DNA from: Morella rubra
Lineage: Eukaryota; Streptophyta; Magnoliopsida; Fagales; Myricaceae
DNA length: 64,000 bases
Direction of reading: 5' to 3'
Assembly (NCBI GenBank): GCA_003952965.2
Contig: CM025850.1
Coordinates: 21,168,615 to 21,232,614 of the forward strand
In this document: positions 23,501-36,900 of the stretch, one piece after another
How the letters are laid out: every line of letters begins with the position of its first letter
How positions within the stretch are numbered: the stretch's first letter is position 1
The notes under the pieces: generated by a model
Seen by the model: only the letters and a program-made list of their open reading frames with translations
Told to the model about the DNA's origin: nothing
Databases searched by the model: none
Made by a program: the position numbers and the translations under genes

Positions 23501-25091
23501 TGATTGGCCGTTGATTAAGTACAAAAGAGTACTTGTTCGTAAAGCCATCATGCTTCACATGTCTATCGAACTGCCACGGACGCCCTAGCAATAAGTGTCC
23601 CGCTTGCATCGGTACTACATCACACAACACTTCATCTTCGTACTTACCGATTCGAAAAGCAACTAACACTTGCTTGTTCACCCTTATCTCTCCACTATCA
23701 TTCAGCCATTGCAACTTGTACGGCCTAGGGTGTTTTAACACGGGCAATCCCAATTTTTCCACCATGATTGTGCTTGCAACATTAGTACAACTACCACCAT
23801 CAATAATGACACTACATACCTTGTCTTTAACGTAGCACCTAGTGTGAAAGATGTTCTCCCGCTGTACTTCATCATCTCCTTTTGCTTGCAAGCTCAAAGC
23901 TCTCCTCGCCACCAATGTCAGTGCACAGGGGCTAAATATTCCTCCTCGACAACATCCTCCAATGGTGGCATTTCGTCGGTGTCGGAATCCTCATCGTCGG
24001 TCACAATTTCTCCATTGTCTCGTAATACCATGACTTGCCTATTTGGGCATTGACTTGCTATGTGGCCCCTACCCTGACATTTAAAACATTTAATATCACG
24101 ATTCCTAGAGGTAGAAGCTTCGGTTTTACCTTGAGGAACGTGGCTGGTGGTCACGGGCTTGGGCTCGGGTTTGGACGTTTGTGATTTGTCCAATGGCTTG
24201 GTATGACTCGGTTTCCAAGAAGTAGAACTGGAGCTATGGCCTGAACGTATCCCACTCCCTCTCTTGAGTTGTTGCTCCACTTTGATAGCCATATGCACCA
24301 TATCTTCCATCTCCACATAATGTTGCATCTCTACCTTGTCGTGGATCTCCCTGTTTAACCCAAGTAGAAATCTAGCCATTGTAGCCTCTCGATCCTCCTC
24401 AACATTTGCACGGATCATGGCAATCTCCATCTCCTTATAGTAATCTTCTACGCTTCGGCTCCCTTGTCGAAGACCTTGTAGCTTTTTGTACAACTCTCGG
24501 TAGTAGTAGCTTGGAACGAACCGCTTCTCATCACTTTTCATCTCCTCCCATGTGTCTATCGGTCGTTCTCTATTCCGCCTCCTATTTATCACAAGCTGAT
24601 CCCACCAAGTTATAGCATATCAGAAAATTCAATCACGGCTAATTTTACCTTCTTTATCTCGGAGTAGTTGTAACAATCAAACACGAACTCCATCTTCTTC
24701 TCCCACTCAAGATATGCTTCAGGAGAATCTTCATCTTAATACCACCCAAGTTGTTATCTTCCCGATTCCTAGCTTCTCTAACTCGCCCTCCATGTCGCCT
24801 ATAGCCAACAATAGAATCCCGATCCTCTTCTTCCTCAAAACCAGATCCATAAGGCTCTTCATCCTCCACCCTCGCCTCCCTCCGTGGAACTCTTTCCCGT
24901 CTACGGAAATTGGGGCCGTTTTGGGGTTGCTTCTCAACTGAATTCTCCATCCGATCTATCCGTTCGTGAACTTGCTCCATTTCAAACTTCATCATACGCC
25001 TCATCTCGCTCACCATGGCCTCCATAAACACCTTCGGATCAGCTAGTGTCGTAGCATCGTCGGACACGCTCTTACCACTGTTGTGAGACAT
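20600..25091 (-). pseudogene. Gypsy gag-pol polyprotein, interrupted by frameshifts
   Basis: Starts at 25091 (MSHNSGKSVSDDATTL). gag frames: 25091-24654 and 24592-23918, with a CCHC knuckle (CFKCQGRGHIASQC, about 24090-24045). The main pol frame is 23915-22101. Its protease has an IDGGSCTNVAS active site and LLLGRPWQ. The RT has VPKKDGTWRMCVDCRAIN, FSKIDLKSGYHQIR and the catalytic YFDD at 22611-22622. RNase H is at 22063-21527 ([18 protein letters not shown]) with the HHCC integrase start. The integrase core is at 21481-20885 ([31 protein letters not shown]). The post-integrase region includes LERINDNAYKLDLPGEY-like sequence. Breaks near 22180, 22090, 21530, 21480, 20900 and 20770 are mostly single-base losses or gains in runs. 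No chromodomain was recognised. Confidence 0.9.
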
Positions 25092-25846
25092 GGTTGCTGC
25101 AAAAACAAAGTTAGAAAGGAAAAAATAAAAGGACCTCACAATTCTCTCCTTACGTGTTTACACTCAAGGATGTGGATCACTCTTCACTCGTGTTTCACTC
25201 AAAAATACACGGCTTTTACCCTCTAATGTTCTCACCACTCTTGCCTTTTTCCACTCGGTAATTCTCTTGCGGTTCTTTTGAAACTAAACAAACAACTCAA
25301 AGATTTCCAGCGACAATTCACCAAGAACTAATCAAGGAATTTCAGGAATAGCAAGAAGATAAAGAATTATCAAGAAAGCAAGAATAAAAGGAACACAATT
25401 GATTGGAATTTCAGAAACTAGAACAATAAAGATTTGTCACGAGATAAAAAAAAATACTTGCTTGGGGTAAGGTGATTTTCAGACTAACAGGAACCTCAAT
25501 ATATGGAAACAAACGAAATTTTTTTTGTTTTTATACTTTTTTTTTTTTTAGTCTCTTTCTCTTTTCCTTTGATGGTCAGCAACTATCTTTTCATAACATC
25601 ATCAGATCTCGAAATAGCTTGGATATATCAAATAAGAACACACTTTTAGACATGAACTAGAATAACCAACGTTGGAATAAAAGAGGTAAAGAAATTTCGG
25701 CTAAGAAGAGTTAGGTGATGTGAACCGAATTTGAAAGGAAACAAAGAAACGAAATTTGAAAGATAGGCAAAGGATGTGAACGGCTAAAAGAAAGAAACAA
25801 AGGAACGAAAAATTTAAAGGATAGGCAAACCTGAACTAGAAACAAA
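25092..25846 (-). other. Gypsy leader between PBS and gag
   Basis: Untranslated region between the primer-binding site and the gag start codon. It contains a near-direct repeat of AAGAAACAAAGGAACGAAA-type words (25735-25830) and T/A-rich runs. Short frames here (25472-25660) have no domain. Confidence 0.6.
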
Positions 25847-25858
25847 GCTCTGATACCA
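25847..25858 (-). promoter_or_regulatory. tRNA primer-binding site (initiator Met-type) of the gypsy element
   Basis: Minus strand reads TGGTATCAGAGC two bases inside the 5' LTR end (...TTCACATCA). This is the usual plant retrotransposon PBS complementary to the 3' end of initiator methionine tRNA. The same word occurs at 57080 and 62458. Confidence 0.9.
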
Positions 25859-25860
25859 AA

Positions 25861-26654
25861 TGATGTGAACCTCGCAAGAATAACGAGACCCAACAACGAA
25901 AGGGAACCCAAGATCGTTCTAGGACTGATTCGAATGGAAGACCTCGACCCGTTGTTTATGAAAACAAGAACCTCGGTATAAGGAAGACGCCACAAACGGT
26001 GATGGAAATTCCGTTTGATAAGTCAAGTTGAACGCCACGGGAAATCCCGATAAGTTCGAGTAGTTCTTCAAAGAACCAAAGAGAATAAATCCTCACAATT
26101 TTGATTAATCAATGTCTGCCGAATTACAAAGCAAAGCTCCTATTTAAAGGGCTAAACATTACAAGGAAAATAACCCTAACATGGAAACCTAATTAAACCC
26201 GAAATTAGATAAGGAAATAAAGCCTAACACGCCTAAAAACAACAAACAATTAAGGAAATAATGCCTTGCTTGCCTAACAAAGATGTGGACGCCTAAAATA
26301 AAGAGCTCAATAAGGAAAAAGGTGTTGGACGTCCAAAAGAAGTGCAAGCCATAAAAGGAAGGATTTGGGCGCCTAGAATAGAGATCCTTCTAGAAGAGCC
26401 CCAAAAATATTTCTTTCCAACTTGAAGCTGATTTGGGCGCCTAGAATAGAGATCCTTCTAGAACTTGAATCAAGGTGACAATTCTTTGTGGCCCACGTGG
26501 ATCATGTTCAATGGGCTTCCACGAATTTGCTTGAGCCCATAACTCTTGAACAAGTCCGTTGAGTACATCCTTGAACTTCTTTGCCCGTGCTCTCGTAACC
26601 GGCCCAATTGGTACTTGAACAAGATCCTTCAAAACGGTGCCTTGATCTCCATCA
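25861..26654 (-). repeat. 5' LTR of the gypsy element
   Basis: 794 bp, TG...CA, matched by 19789-20568. Differences are mainly small indels and a short divergent segment near 26245-26285. No clear TATA box was identified. Confidence 0.95.
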
Positions 26655-27073
26655 CTTCCCAAATCTTCTCCCCTTTTGGTTGAGTTATTGGAAATCAGGA
26701 TGGCTGCAGGTGAAGCTTACTCTAGAAGAATTGATCGAGTTATCTTCGAAAGCGACTCTCTTGTTGTGATCACAGGTATTTCGGACCCGTCCTTTGTGCT
26801 CTCGGGTCCCCCGAATGCCATTATTGAAATCATTCATGAAATGACGTTCCCCAATCCATCGTGGAACTTTATCAAAATTTCGCGCCAAGCTAATTTGGTT
26901 GCGGACAGTTTGGCTAAGTGGGCGGCTTCTAGGCGTTTGTTTGAGAAGATCCCTTTTCTTTTTGACCGGCTTCTTGTCTAAGACTCAATAGCTTTTTTAA
27001 ACCTCCTCGAGGGATGGCCTGTTTGATGCTTTATTTTGAATGAATTTCGTTGTTTAGATAAAAAAAAAAAAAA
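26655..27073 (+). mobile_element. LINE 3' end: RNase H remainder, 3' UTR and poly-A
   Basis: A 101-aa open frame (26676-26981) carries plant LINE-type RNase H motifs: VIFESDSLVVITG (catalytic ESD) and ISRQANLVADSLAKWA near the end. About 80 bp of 3' UTR follows, ending in an A run (27060-27073). It continues the LINE interrupted at 19788, so the LINE spans from the gap to 27073 around two insertions. Confidence 0.9.
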
Positions 27074-27917
27074 TGAAAAAGCCATAGCCTTGTAGCTATT
27101 ATAAGCTAGCCAGGTGTTTAATGAACGAAAATCATGTTTTTGTCTACCGCTTGCAAATGTCTACATTGTGTTCAATCTTTTTCATCCAAAATATATTACG
27201 TTCGAACCAGTACGAACTTAAAGTAAACGAAACTAGTTCGAACCAGGATTACGTAATATCCTAGCTTGTCACAAATTTTCGAATTTACCCTGCCAGGGGA
27301 GGGCACTGGAGTATCCCTTATAACCTTAGATTAATGATTATGTCTTTCTCATTTTTTTATTCTAGTTTTCATAATTTATTTTATTTTATTTTTAAGATAG
27401 TATCGTCTTTTATATATTCAATTTTTTATTTTCTTTTAATCTTTGCCATCGTGTCTCAACAATTAATGGCATCTATATAGATTTTTATCGGTTGGTTGGT
27501 GAACTTTAAATCCATCCATCAAGTAAGAGAATGTGAATAGAGAAACTGTAATTAACTACCGAATATATGCAGAGCTTCGAACGACTCAGTTATTGATCAA
27601 GAAAGATCATCGTAAGAGACAACTTTCAGGTTGAATAAATGAGTAAAGTAGAAGCCGTGGATATATTCTAATTCTTCGACGAAGCTGAGAATACATTTAT
27701 TCAAAGCAAAGCAATAAATAAAAGCCCCTGAAGTGGTTGATGGACGTTCGATACATCATGGTAATACTTCGAATTCGGAGGTACTATAAAATTTATAAAA
27801 TCTTGAACTACTGGAGTATAATTTACTTGCAAGAGGGATCTAGTAGTACGTAAGAAATTTATTACAGAACATTATTAATGATGCACCTAATTTGCAGTGG
27901 AACTAGGGAAGCTCTGA
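27074..27917. other. Intergenic DNA and 3' UTR of the MATE gene
   Basis: The MATE 3' UTR probably extends down to about 27680. A minus-strand AATAAA is at 27696-27701, about 220 bp after the stop codon. Imperfect inverted words containing TTCGAACC and ATTACGTAATAT lie at 27195-27265. No other gene is seen. Confidence 0.55.
27696..27701 (-). terminator. Possible polyadenylation signal of the MATE gene
   Basis: AATAAA on the minus strand about 220 bp downstream of the stop codon. It is the first canonical hexamer I noticed there; use is inferred. Confidence 0.4.
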
Positions 27918-30900
27918 TTAATTCGATTCGTTTGGCGACTTCAAAACCCACTGATGGAGACGTTCAGATGCTTTTTTAACCTGCAATGGCATATGATAAG
28001 ACCTAATTACTTTAATGCATGTGACAACGTGATAGTTAGCTGCATATTAACATCAATTAATCATTGAGACTTGATCATGTATATACTTCCAAAGTTACCT
28101 GTTCACTCCAATCTAACCTCCATATCATGAAGGACAGCACAATTGTTTGCATCAGTACCCCACATAACATCCCAATCCACAGACCCTGAAAAAGTATAGT
28201 AATAAAAAACATTAAGATATGTGAGAACAAGAATCCCCTCAAAATAAAAATAAAAATGGAAGAAATTATATTGCTTCATTCTCTAAGATATTACTAGAAT
28301 ATATAGGAACGAACCTTTCACGACATTATTAATGCGTATGTTCACCAAAATTTAGCACAAAACGACCAAAGAAATTTGTAGATCAAAATGATGATAATGT
28401 CCTTGACCGAGTTTGTATATGTTAAGAATATAGTTGTCATTTCATTAAGACATCGGAGATATTATCGTGAGACGAATTAGGGTGCAAAGTGTCAAATATC
28501 GATAGAATTGGAGAGTGCAATGTGTCAAATTTTTTATAATTCATGGGTGAGAAGTGTATCGAATATCCCTTGCTTTTTTTTTTTTTAATGTTCTTTTAAC
28601 AAAAATGGAGTATGAAAGAAGGGAATAACTTATAACTCTAAAGCTGAACTTGAGCATTCTAATGCCTTTACGCTTGGATGGTCTTTCCCAAGATGTAGAG
28701 AAGGAAAAGCTAACGGGGTATGGCTAAAGGGCATAAGTTTTAATTTCATCAGCATAATGCTCATGAAGACTTGAAATCGGGTTTGGGTTTTGGTCCCTAA
28801 CATTATTTTTTTCCCGTTATGCCCTTAACGAAACAATGCAGTTTACTCACTTTTAAGTGTTTTACCTCGAAACCGAAACATTTGGAAGAACCCGACCTGA
28901 CCCAAACGGTTTTAGCATTTTTCGGGATTGGGTTGCAAGCTTCTCGGCCCATTTGCCTCAGGTTGGAGGTCAAGGTAGTGAAAATTCAACCTTGAACCCC
29001 GATTTGAACAACACTACCCAATCTCTCACTTAACATGAATCTACCACTTATCCCAAAAAATTAAATTGATAGGAAGAGATAGATTTTATTATTTGAATTA
29101 TATTCTCTATCACTCCCCCTCAAGTGTGACTCTCCTTCTATCGCAACACCCAACACGTGCAATATTTATTTGAAATTGTAGTGATGTGTGGAGTTAGATC
29201 TCGAACTCAGGACCTTAGCTTTGATATATCATGTGAATCTACCTCTTATCACAAGAGCTTAACTTGATAGGAAAAGATAGATTTTAGTATTTGAATTTTA
29301 TTCTCTAAAACTCAACAGTTCCTCTCTCATTTGACATATGCCATTTGATTAATTTTTTTATTTTATTTCAAACTGATGTTAAGAATTAAGTTTATTAGTC
29401 ATATGAGATTATGAAAAATAAAACATGCATCAAACATTGAAAAATAATTTCAGAAAATATATTTCATGTAACAACCAAACACCAGAAATTAGAATACAAT
29501 TTATTGAAACATTAAGCATTTCAAACTACTTTACAAAAAAAAAGTACTTTACGGTTAAAACAAACGAAACCATGATGGATAAGATATTACCGTTACTTCA
29601 AGATGAACCACGTAGCCAAGCAAAAGTCCTATTGGTATGCCGAACACATAATAGCTGCAGATGTTTATAATTGCAACGGAACTTTGTAAGCCAGCACCAA
29701 TGGCAACACCTGACGCCAAGAAGTAATTACATGTTAGTCTTTGATAAACATGTTCTTCTTCGTATGGCTTATATATATGCTTGCTTAATTAGTTGCTCAA
29801 TGTTATCGGGAAGAATTCCAAGCCATTAATTCCCCCAATCATTTTGGATGACAGTAAATGACAGTGCTGTCAGCGAATAAAATGAAACACTCACCCGTAA
29901 GTATCGGTTGAACACTATTTAGTAACATAGAGAAAGCAAGAAGGGAAGAGAGACTTGAAACAGCTTCCGCAACCTCTTCATCACTTGTAAACATGTATGA
30001 AATTTGGTTCCCAAAAATTAAACATAAGACCCAGCAAACCACTCCAAGACAAATTGAAGTACTGAGGATGACTTTAATGGAAAATAGTGCAGCTTTAGCA
30101 TTTCCTCTCCCGAGCTCATTTGATACACGCACACTGTCAAATTGTAAATTTAGAGGAGAAATTATAAAATAGAGAGACTAATTAAGGCAAAGTAGCTTTG
30201 GATAAAAGAAATATACCTTATGGCACCTAATAATCCAAGGAATATCATAAATTCCCATTGGCATATATTGAGGCTACAAGAAGGAAAAAAAAAAATTGGA
30301 TCTTTTAGATATTGAAGCTTTCGTAGATTCCTAAGAACACAAGGCATATATATATTGACTCTTTTAAATAAATTGAACAGCAAAAGGAAACAAATAACGA
30401 AAATGCAATAAATCGTACCAGATGGAGAATGCTGCGATAGCAACTGTCGCATTTTTCATATATCCAGCCAGCAGAACGAGGATAGCATTGTACCACAGCT
30501 CTAAACTATTGGAGATAAATAAAAAAATATATATATATCAATACAATGCCTTCGACATTGCAACGGGTGGGTTATAGAACATAATATATATCGATGATCT
30601 TGCCGGCCAGCATGTAACTCAGTGGCCTAAAAGTTTCAGTTCTGTGTCAAGAAGTGAAAACCTTCGGCTATGACAGAAATACAGATTGCCCAAACACCGA
30701 AAGAGGCGGAATCAATATGAAACCTATTGCTTTACTTGAAGTGCTCCTTGATTCCTAGATAATGTCATGCACAACATATATATAAAGGAAAAAACATAGC
30801 AAAAGGTGAAATCATGATGAAAAGGACGTGGAATTACCAAAGCATCACTCCAGAAGATATTGACAACTTCAATACAGGCCAAATATCGGTGAAGGCAGCT

Positions 30901-33900
30901 GCCGTGAATCCTTTCCAGGTATTCGGGCACCAGCCACCAAAAATGTAGACGAACTCTCCAAGGACCAATAACCAACTGGATATGTTGAACGCGCCCATGG
31001 CACCAGGAACCCCTAAGCCGAGTATGGTCACGAATATCCAAGATAAAAGCACTTGAAGTACAAATGATGCAGCAGATAGCCATCCGACAATCAGATTTTT
31101 AAGTTGCGCTTGTAAGTACATCTGGATTGTCGAGGAAAAAACATACGAATAGATGCTGGGAATGAACCAAAGGGAGATAGCTTCAGATGCTATCGATATA
31201 TCTTCTTCCTCACCCAGGGATATAAACAGGGGACATGAGAAGACAAAGAGAGGGACCAGTATTGTTGTTGTAATGGCATCAACAATCCACGACCGTTGTA
31301 AGTAAATACCCATCATGTGGTACTGTCCAGCACCAAATGCTTGCCCACACATGGTCTCAGTCGCACTTGACATGCCCAGCTTCAAAATAAATTTAAAAAC
31401 TAATAAGAAAAGTACTTGAGGCCATTGCGCAATAACAACTCCCAAATAATAGATGTATCCATAAGGACATATCTCTTTACAACGAACATTACTTGAGGAT
31501 CGACTTAAAAATAAGTACTCGATTAATGACATAGAATTCTATACATTATTGGAGTCATTATTATCTCCATCCAAGGAGTCTATTGTGTTCTTTGATCATG
31601 AAGGCTTGAAGTACTTAAGCAGCAAACAAAAGGTCAATAGTCGATATATCAAATGGAGTGAGTTTTTGCAATCATTTTTGCTTGTTCTTAAGAATAACGT
31701 GGGTGTTGAAAATCATGTGGTTGATGCTTTGAGTCAACAACATTCTTTGCTTTCTACTGGGCAAGTAAATATCTGAACTTTGAAATAGTGAACGAACTTT
31801 GCAAGAAGGGTCCATATTTTGCCAAAGTATGTGTGAAGAATTTTCTAAAGGTCTTTATCACTCTTTTTATTTCAAGATAGCTATCTTTTTAAAGGCAATT
31901 AATGGTGTATTTTACAATGCTCTTCGTGAGATATCAGTATCAATAGAACTCGAGCAGGATATCAGTATTAATTGCGTGCCATTATGTTTGAATGCTTCCA
32001 CTTTTTCAGGACAGAAAAAGATCTTATCTCAAAAAGTCATATGATATACAGGCTGTTGGAGAAGAAGTCAGTGAAGATAGGGAATAACCATTGAAACTGG
32101 AAGCATACCAGAAGAACAAGATAGTTTTGCTTTTTGTAGATTTTACTACTTTTAACATGATCTCATTGAGTAGGTACGACGCCGACCTTCTTGTGCACGA
32201 CACCGATGACATTTAGACAAGACGTCGCACTGGATCGATTTCAGACAGCAATGAATAGTTGTCGTGTGATAATAGTAAAGATGTGTTAGAACATCTGTAC
32301 CCAACATGAACAAGGAAAATTGGGCTCTCATCTGCAACCTTTTTGCTAGTGAAGAATTTGAAGTAAAAATGATTAATATAATATTTTTTGTTTGTAACAC
32401 GATAGATATATATACATTGTAGAGGAGGAGTGAAATCAACCGCAAAAAATAAGGCTAAGCTGATAGTTTGTAATAGCCCGGACAGTGAAGACCTCTAGTG
32501 GTGTCCTATACTAATAGACGTCGTTGTTAAACTGAGGTTACGGTCAGTAGCAGGATCGTTAAAGCAATAACTTTTCTAAGTAATAAACATGATCAGAATC
32601 TTTTATTCATATCGTAGTAAAACAAAGAGCGCCAAAACTAAATCAAAACTTTATTTTTTTAAAAAAATGAATGTTTTGTTAAACAAAAGTTCGGGAATGA
32701 CATGCTTACTCACACTTTGGGCTTGAGGTCTTTCAGTACACGCTAGTTGTGATGGTAATGAATTCAAAAATCTAAGTGTTTTTCAATTAAGAAATAGTAC
32801 GTTGTTACTTAGATACATATTTAAGGTACTTTAATATGTATGTTCATTTTTTTGGTACGTAAAAAAGTTCAGAAACTGATCATAGTAATCCTGCATTATT
32901 GTACAAAAAAATACATACTCCTAAGGACAGGAAGTGGACATGAGATAATGCACGAGAATATTTTGCATTATTAATATGTTAACTTCACTTTTTCTTCTTA
33001 ATAGGTAGCAAAAGATAGAGGCACTACAGTTAGAGCATGAGTCTGAAGGAAAGCCATTTACAGAGGCGTAGATTTTAACCAAGGTCTTGGGAATGAAAGC
33101 GGGCTTTGTGGGTGGTTTTTGATATTCAGTAGGACAAATTGGATCATCGTCTTCAGTGTCATCTAATGATCTGGTCCGGAGACTAATGGAAGCTAGAGTA
33201 GAGGATAAAGGAGATAAGAGTTAGGCAGAAGGAATATTTGAGATAATTATCAAGCAAGCAGAAATGGAAAGCTAATTTTGACAGCATCAGAAGTATTTGC
33301 AGGAGCAATAGCAGAAGCAACAAAAGGAGCAAGAACAAAGGCTACATCAAATGCAGAAAGAAATACGTGAGTAGATAATGGAGCACATAAGGCAACTCAC
33401 AACACATTTGACATCCAAACAGAGATTTGGATAGGTTGTCTTTAGACTTAATTTCAATTATGTATTTTATTTATTATTATGAAGATTAAATAAAATTTAT
33501 TATTATGTAGATTATTCTTTTGCACGCTGCAGACGCCCATGTTCCTTGACGATTTTATGTTTCGTTAGAAAACAAGACAATTTTCGCATGTATAGGTCAA
33601 CATTCCGACATTGCTTTTGGTGACAAATTTTTATTTCAACATAATATGAGTATTCGAGCAAACACACTTTTAGAGAGTTTGTTTGGTTTTCAATGATGAA
33701 CTATAGTTTTGTCATGAAATACATAACGTGCGAGCATGTCATGTGAACAGACAGACACATGTAATGGGTGTCTAATGAGAATGCAAAATGTCTTATTTTT
33801 CTCCTTTAATGTTTAGTATTCTACACTTATTTGGTGCCTAAATGTACTCATTATTATTATGTTTTGATTTAGGATACAAATGGAGGCATTAAATGCAAAA

Positions 33901-36900
33901 CGAAGTTAATTGGACGATTTTGGACAGTTTCAACATCGCTTCTTAATCGGGGCATAAATCTCTCATCCAAGATCTGATTGAGACGATTCAAGATGCTATG
34001 GAACGAAAAGAAAAAAATCTATAACTTTCATGTTTTGAGTTTTAAGAGATAATGGCTGCATGATATATGAAATCCGGCTTGAATTTGCGTCACTTGCACT
34101 GTTGACGTTTTGGAACATTCCATAGATTGCAATCTTAATATGCAGATCTGACCTTTTAATTTTGGGAAGTTTCCAGACCTGGTGCACGAAAATTCTAGAG
34201 GAAGACGCTACTTTCTTAGTTTTATAGGTCTCTATTTTATTTTTTTATTTTTTCCTTAAATAGTCAGATTTTGATATTGTTATAGTTTTAGAATATATTG
34301 GAGAGATATGCTAGGGTTGCAGCACTTGTAAAGAACGTGTAAGAGAAGCATAAAACTTCTGAACCAGCATCTCTCTCTCCTCTCTCTTCTAACTTCTCCT
34401 TCGAGTTTTCATCATGGCCTTGCATGACTAAACTTTTATACTCGGTCGAAGGGAAACAAAATCCTCGGAATCATTAAAATTGTGAGATCTAATTTATTTT
34501 TATTGTTCAATTTATGCTTTGAGTATTGGATATTTTTTTGTGTCTATTTTCATGATTGTCTCGTTTAATAACTAGGAGGCCTACTAGTTTATTATTCATT
34601 TCAATCTAATGCTGGGTTAGATATCAAATCTGTAATTGTTTGATCCCTCTAATTTGTGAAGCAACTAAGATTTAATGATTTGTTGCATCAGAAATCATTA
34701 GATCTTAGGAAGAACGAACAACTAAATTAAATGCAACCACTTGTGCTTGTGTTGTTTAGCTTCATCGATCTCTCTAATTCTTAAGGCTGCTACTCAATTA
34801 AACCTTTAGCGCTTGTCTTGGGTTGTTTAGTAGTTAGGGTTAATTAGATCGCTTATTTTCTAATTAACTGCGACTAAGGAGAGATAGGAAAATAGTTCCA
34901 GTAGTGAATATTCAAAGTGTGAATTGATATATATATTTTGCATCGATGATCAATTGTAAAATTTGATGGTGGATGTTATCCTAGACCAAGGTTTGTTCTT
35001 TTGATTGATTTCTATACTTTAATTTGAATTATTCCTTAGTTGTTTTTCTTAAAATTGTTTTCGTTATACTCAACCCCCTATCCTTGTTCACGTAGCATAA
35101 AACTAGGCTAGATACTCCCCATGAGAATGATCCTTACTCGCACCACTACATGTATTTTTAGGAGTTTAGGTATTATTAATTTGGTTGCCTACGATAGTAC
35201 ACCAGTGTCAGAAGCGAAGTCGTAAGGCAAATTGAAAACCGTTCGAATCCTATATATAAAAAAATGTCCAGATGGTTTTGCCTGGGGAAACTTGCAAATC
35301 GTCTCTCAAAATCTTCCCTAACACGCGTACAATGACAAACCGACTGTCAAAATTCTTTTGACATCCAAAATTTTTGTTGACAAATTTTTAATCTATGCTG
35401 ACAATTTTTTTTTGTTTTTACATCCAAAACCGATTTTCTTATAGTGTTCATAGAGAGTTCAAAAGGATGGTTTATTTCTTAACAAACTTACTATAATTAC
35501 TAGAGTATATGTTAGCTCAAGGCTGTTTTGCAAATAATCCATATTTGATTTTGATGATAACAAATTTTCTAAGTTTTTGAAGACTTTTGGATTTTATATT
35601 GTCAATCCACTTTTCTAAAGATTTATTTCAAATATTGAGGTTATCTCTCTAAAATATTTCTAAGTGGACTTGCACAGCATTACACAAGTTGATGAGATCA
35701 ATTTTTCATATTGTAGGTGCTTGAAATTATGTTGAAATGGATTTGACACTGTTAAAGAAGTAATTTTTCTCTTAAGTGTTGATAGTGTTGACACATTCAA
35801 TCATGGTGTCGACACATTGCACTGGCACCCGAGACAACATTTTCAGACAAAGCTTTATGGTGTCGACACATTGACTAATGATGTTGAAACATTGCACTAA
35901 CACTTGAGATACCTATTCCAGACCAAGTTATGGTGTCAACATATTGAAAGTTAGTGTCGACACATTGCACTGTCTCCCTAGAGAACACCTCTAGATCAAA
36001 TTTTTGAAGTGTCAATACATGCTGATCATGTGTTGACACATATCACGGTTTTGCAAAAATCATGGAACGTTGTCAGCTTATTCAAAATGATTCAAAAAGT
36101 CTTTTAAACCCTTCAAACGGTATAATAAAGCTACTTGAAGACCGTTGAAATTAAAGAGAGTATATATAGAAAGAGATAGAGAGAAAAAGACAATAATCGT
36201 GCTATTCACTTTGCAATTATTTTTCGACCTAACTTCTAGAGAGAGAAAGTGCCTTGAATAAGAGAGAAGACTTCTCATACCAAGAAAGCTTGTGATTCCC
36301 TTGCTAAATTTCAGCTTTCTACATAGAATCTTGTCCTCTTGTGCACCAATATACTTTCCACTTGTTTTATTTGGCTTTAAGAGCCAATCATTGATATTCC
36401 CTTTTTATTCATTCTTTGTAAACACTTGTCCTACTCGTTGGGTAGAAGAAATCTCTTAGGTTTTGGGATTTGTGAAGTGAGTTAAAGCGTGAGCTCGAAA
36501 AACGCTTTGTAAAGGTTCCTTAGCATCTCGGAAACTAAGGTGTATTTGCTATTTGAAGAATAGTGAAATAAGCTCCAGGAAGTAAATAGTATTGGGGGTG
36601 GAAGTAGGCAAATGTTGGCTGAATTATTTAAAATTACGGTGTCATCTCTATAACTCTATCTCTTCTTTTTACTCACTCAAATCTCTCTTTGTTGTGTTCT
36701 ATGCTTTACTATTATATTGCTCAAATTATCTTTAAAAAGTTTTAAAATTTATTAAAACCTAATTCACCTCTCTCTTGGGCTGTTATTTAGACTTACAGTA
36801 TGGAATGCAAGCAAAGAGAAAAATAGAAATGCAGTAGCTTGCTATGAGTGAAACCTAGATAAGAAAGAATATTGGGCAAATCTTGAGGAAAATATAACGC

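Larger units (their letters stand above)
19789..26654 (-). mobile_element. Complete Ty3/gypsy LTR retrotransposon (6.9 kb) inserted in LINE RNase H
   Basis: Order on the minus strand: 5' LTR (26654-25861), PBS, leader, gag, protease, RT, RNase H, integrase, PPT, 3' LTR (20568-19789). PR-RT-RH-INT order defines Ty3/gypsy. LTR ends are TGATGGA...CACATCA. The flanks CTTCT (19784-19788) and CTTCC (26655-26659) are a target duplication with one mismatch. The two LTRs (794 and 780 bp) are very similar, indicating a fairly recent insertion compared with the LINE. The coding region carries several 1-2 base frameshifts, mostly in short homopolymers. A solo LTR of the same family is at 40586-41395. Confidence 0.95.

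Noticed and set aside
22251..24615. Plus-strand frames opposite the gypsy polyprotein
   Set aside because: Shadows of the minus-strand gag-pol reading frames.
33996..34187. 63-codon minus-strand frame in MATE intron 1
   Set aside because: No domain; surrounding DNA is repeat-derived.
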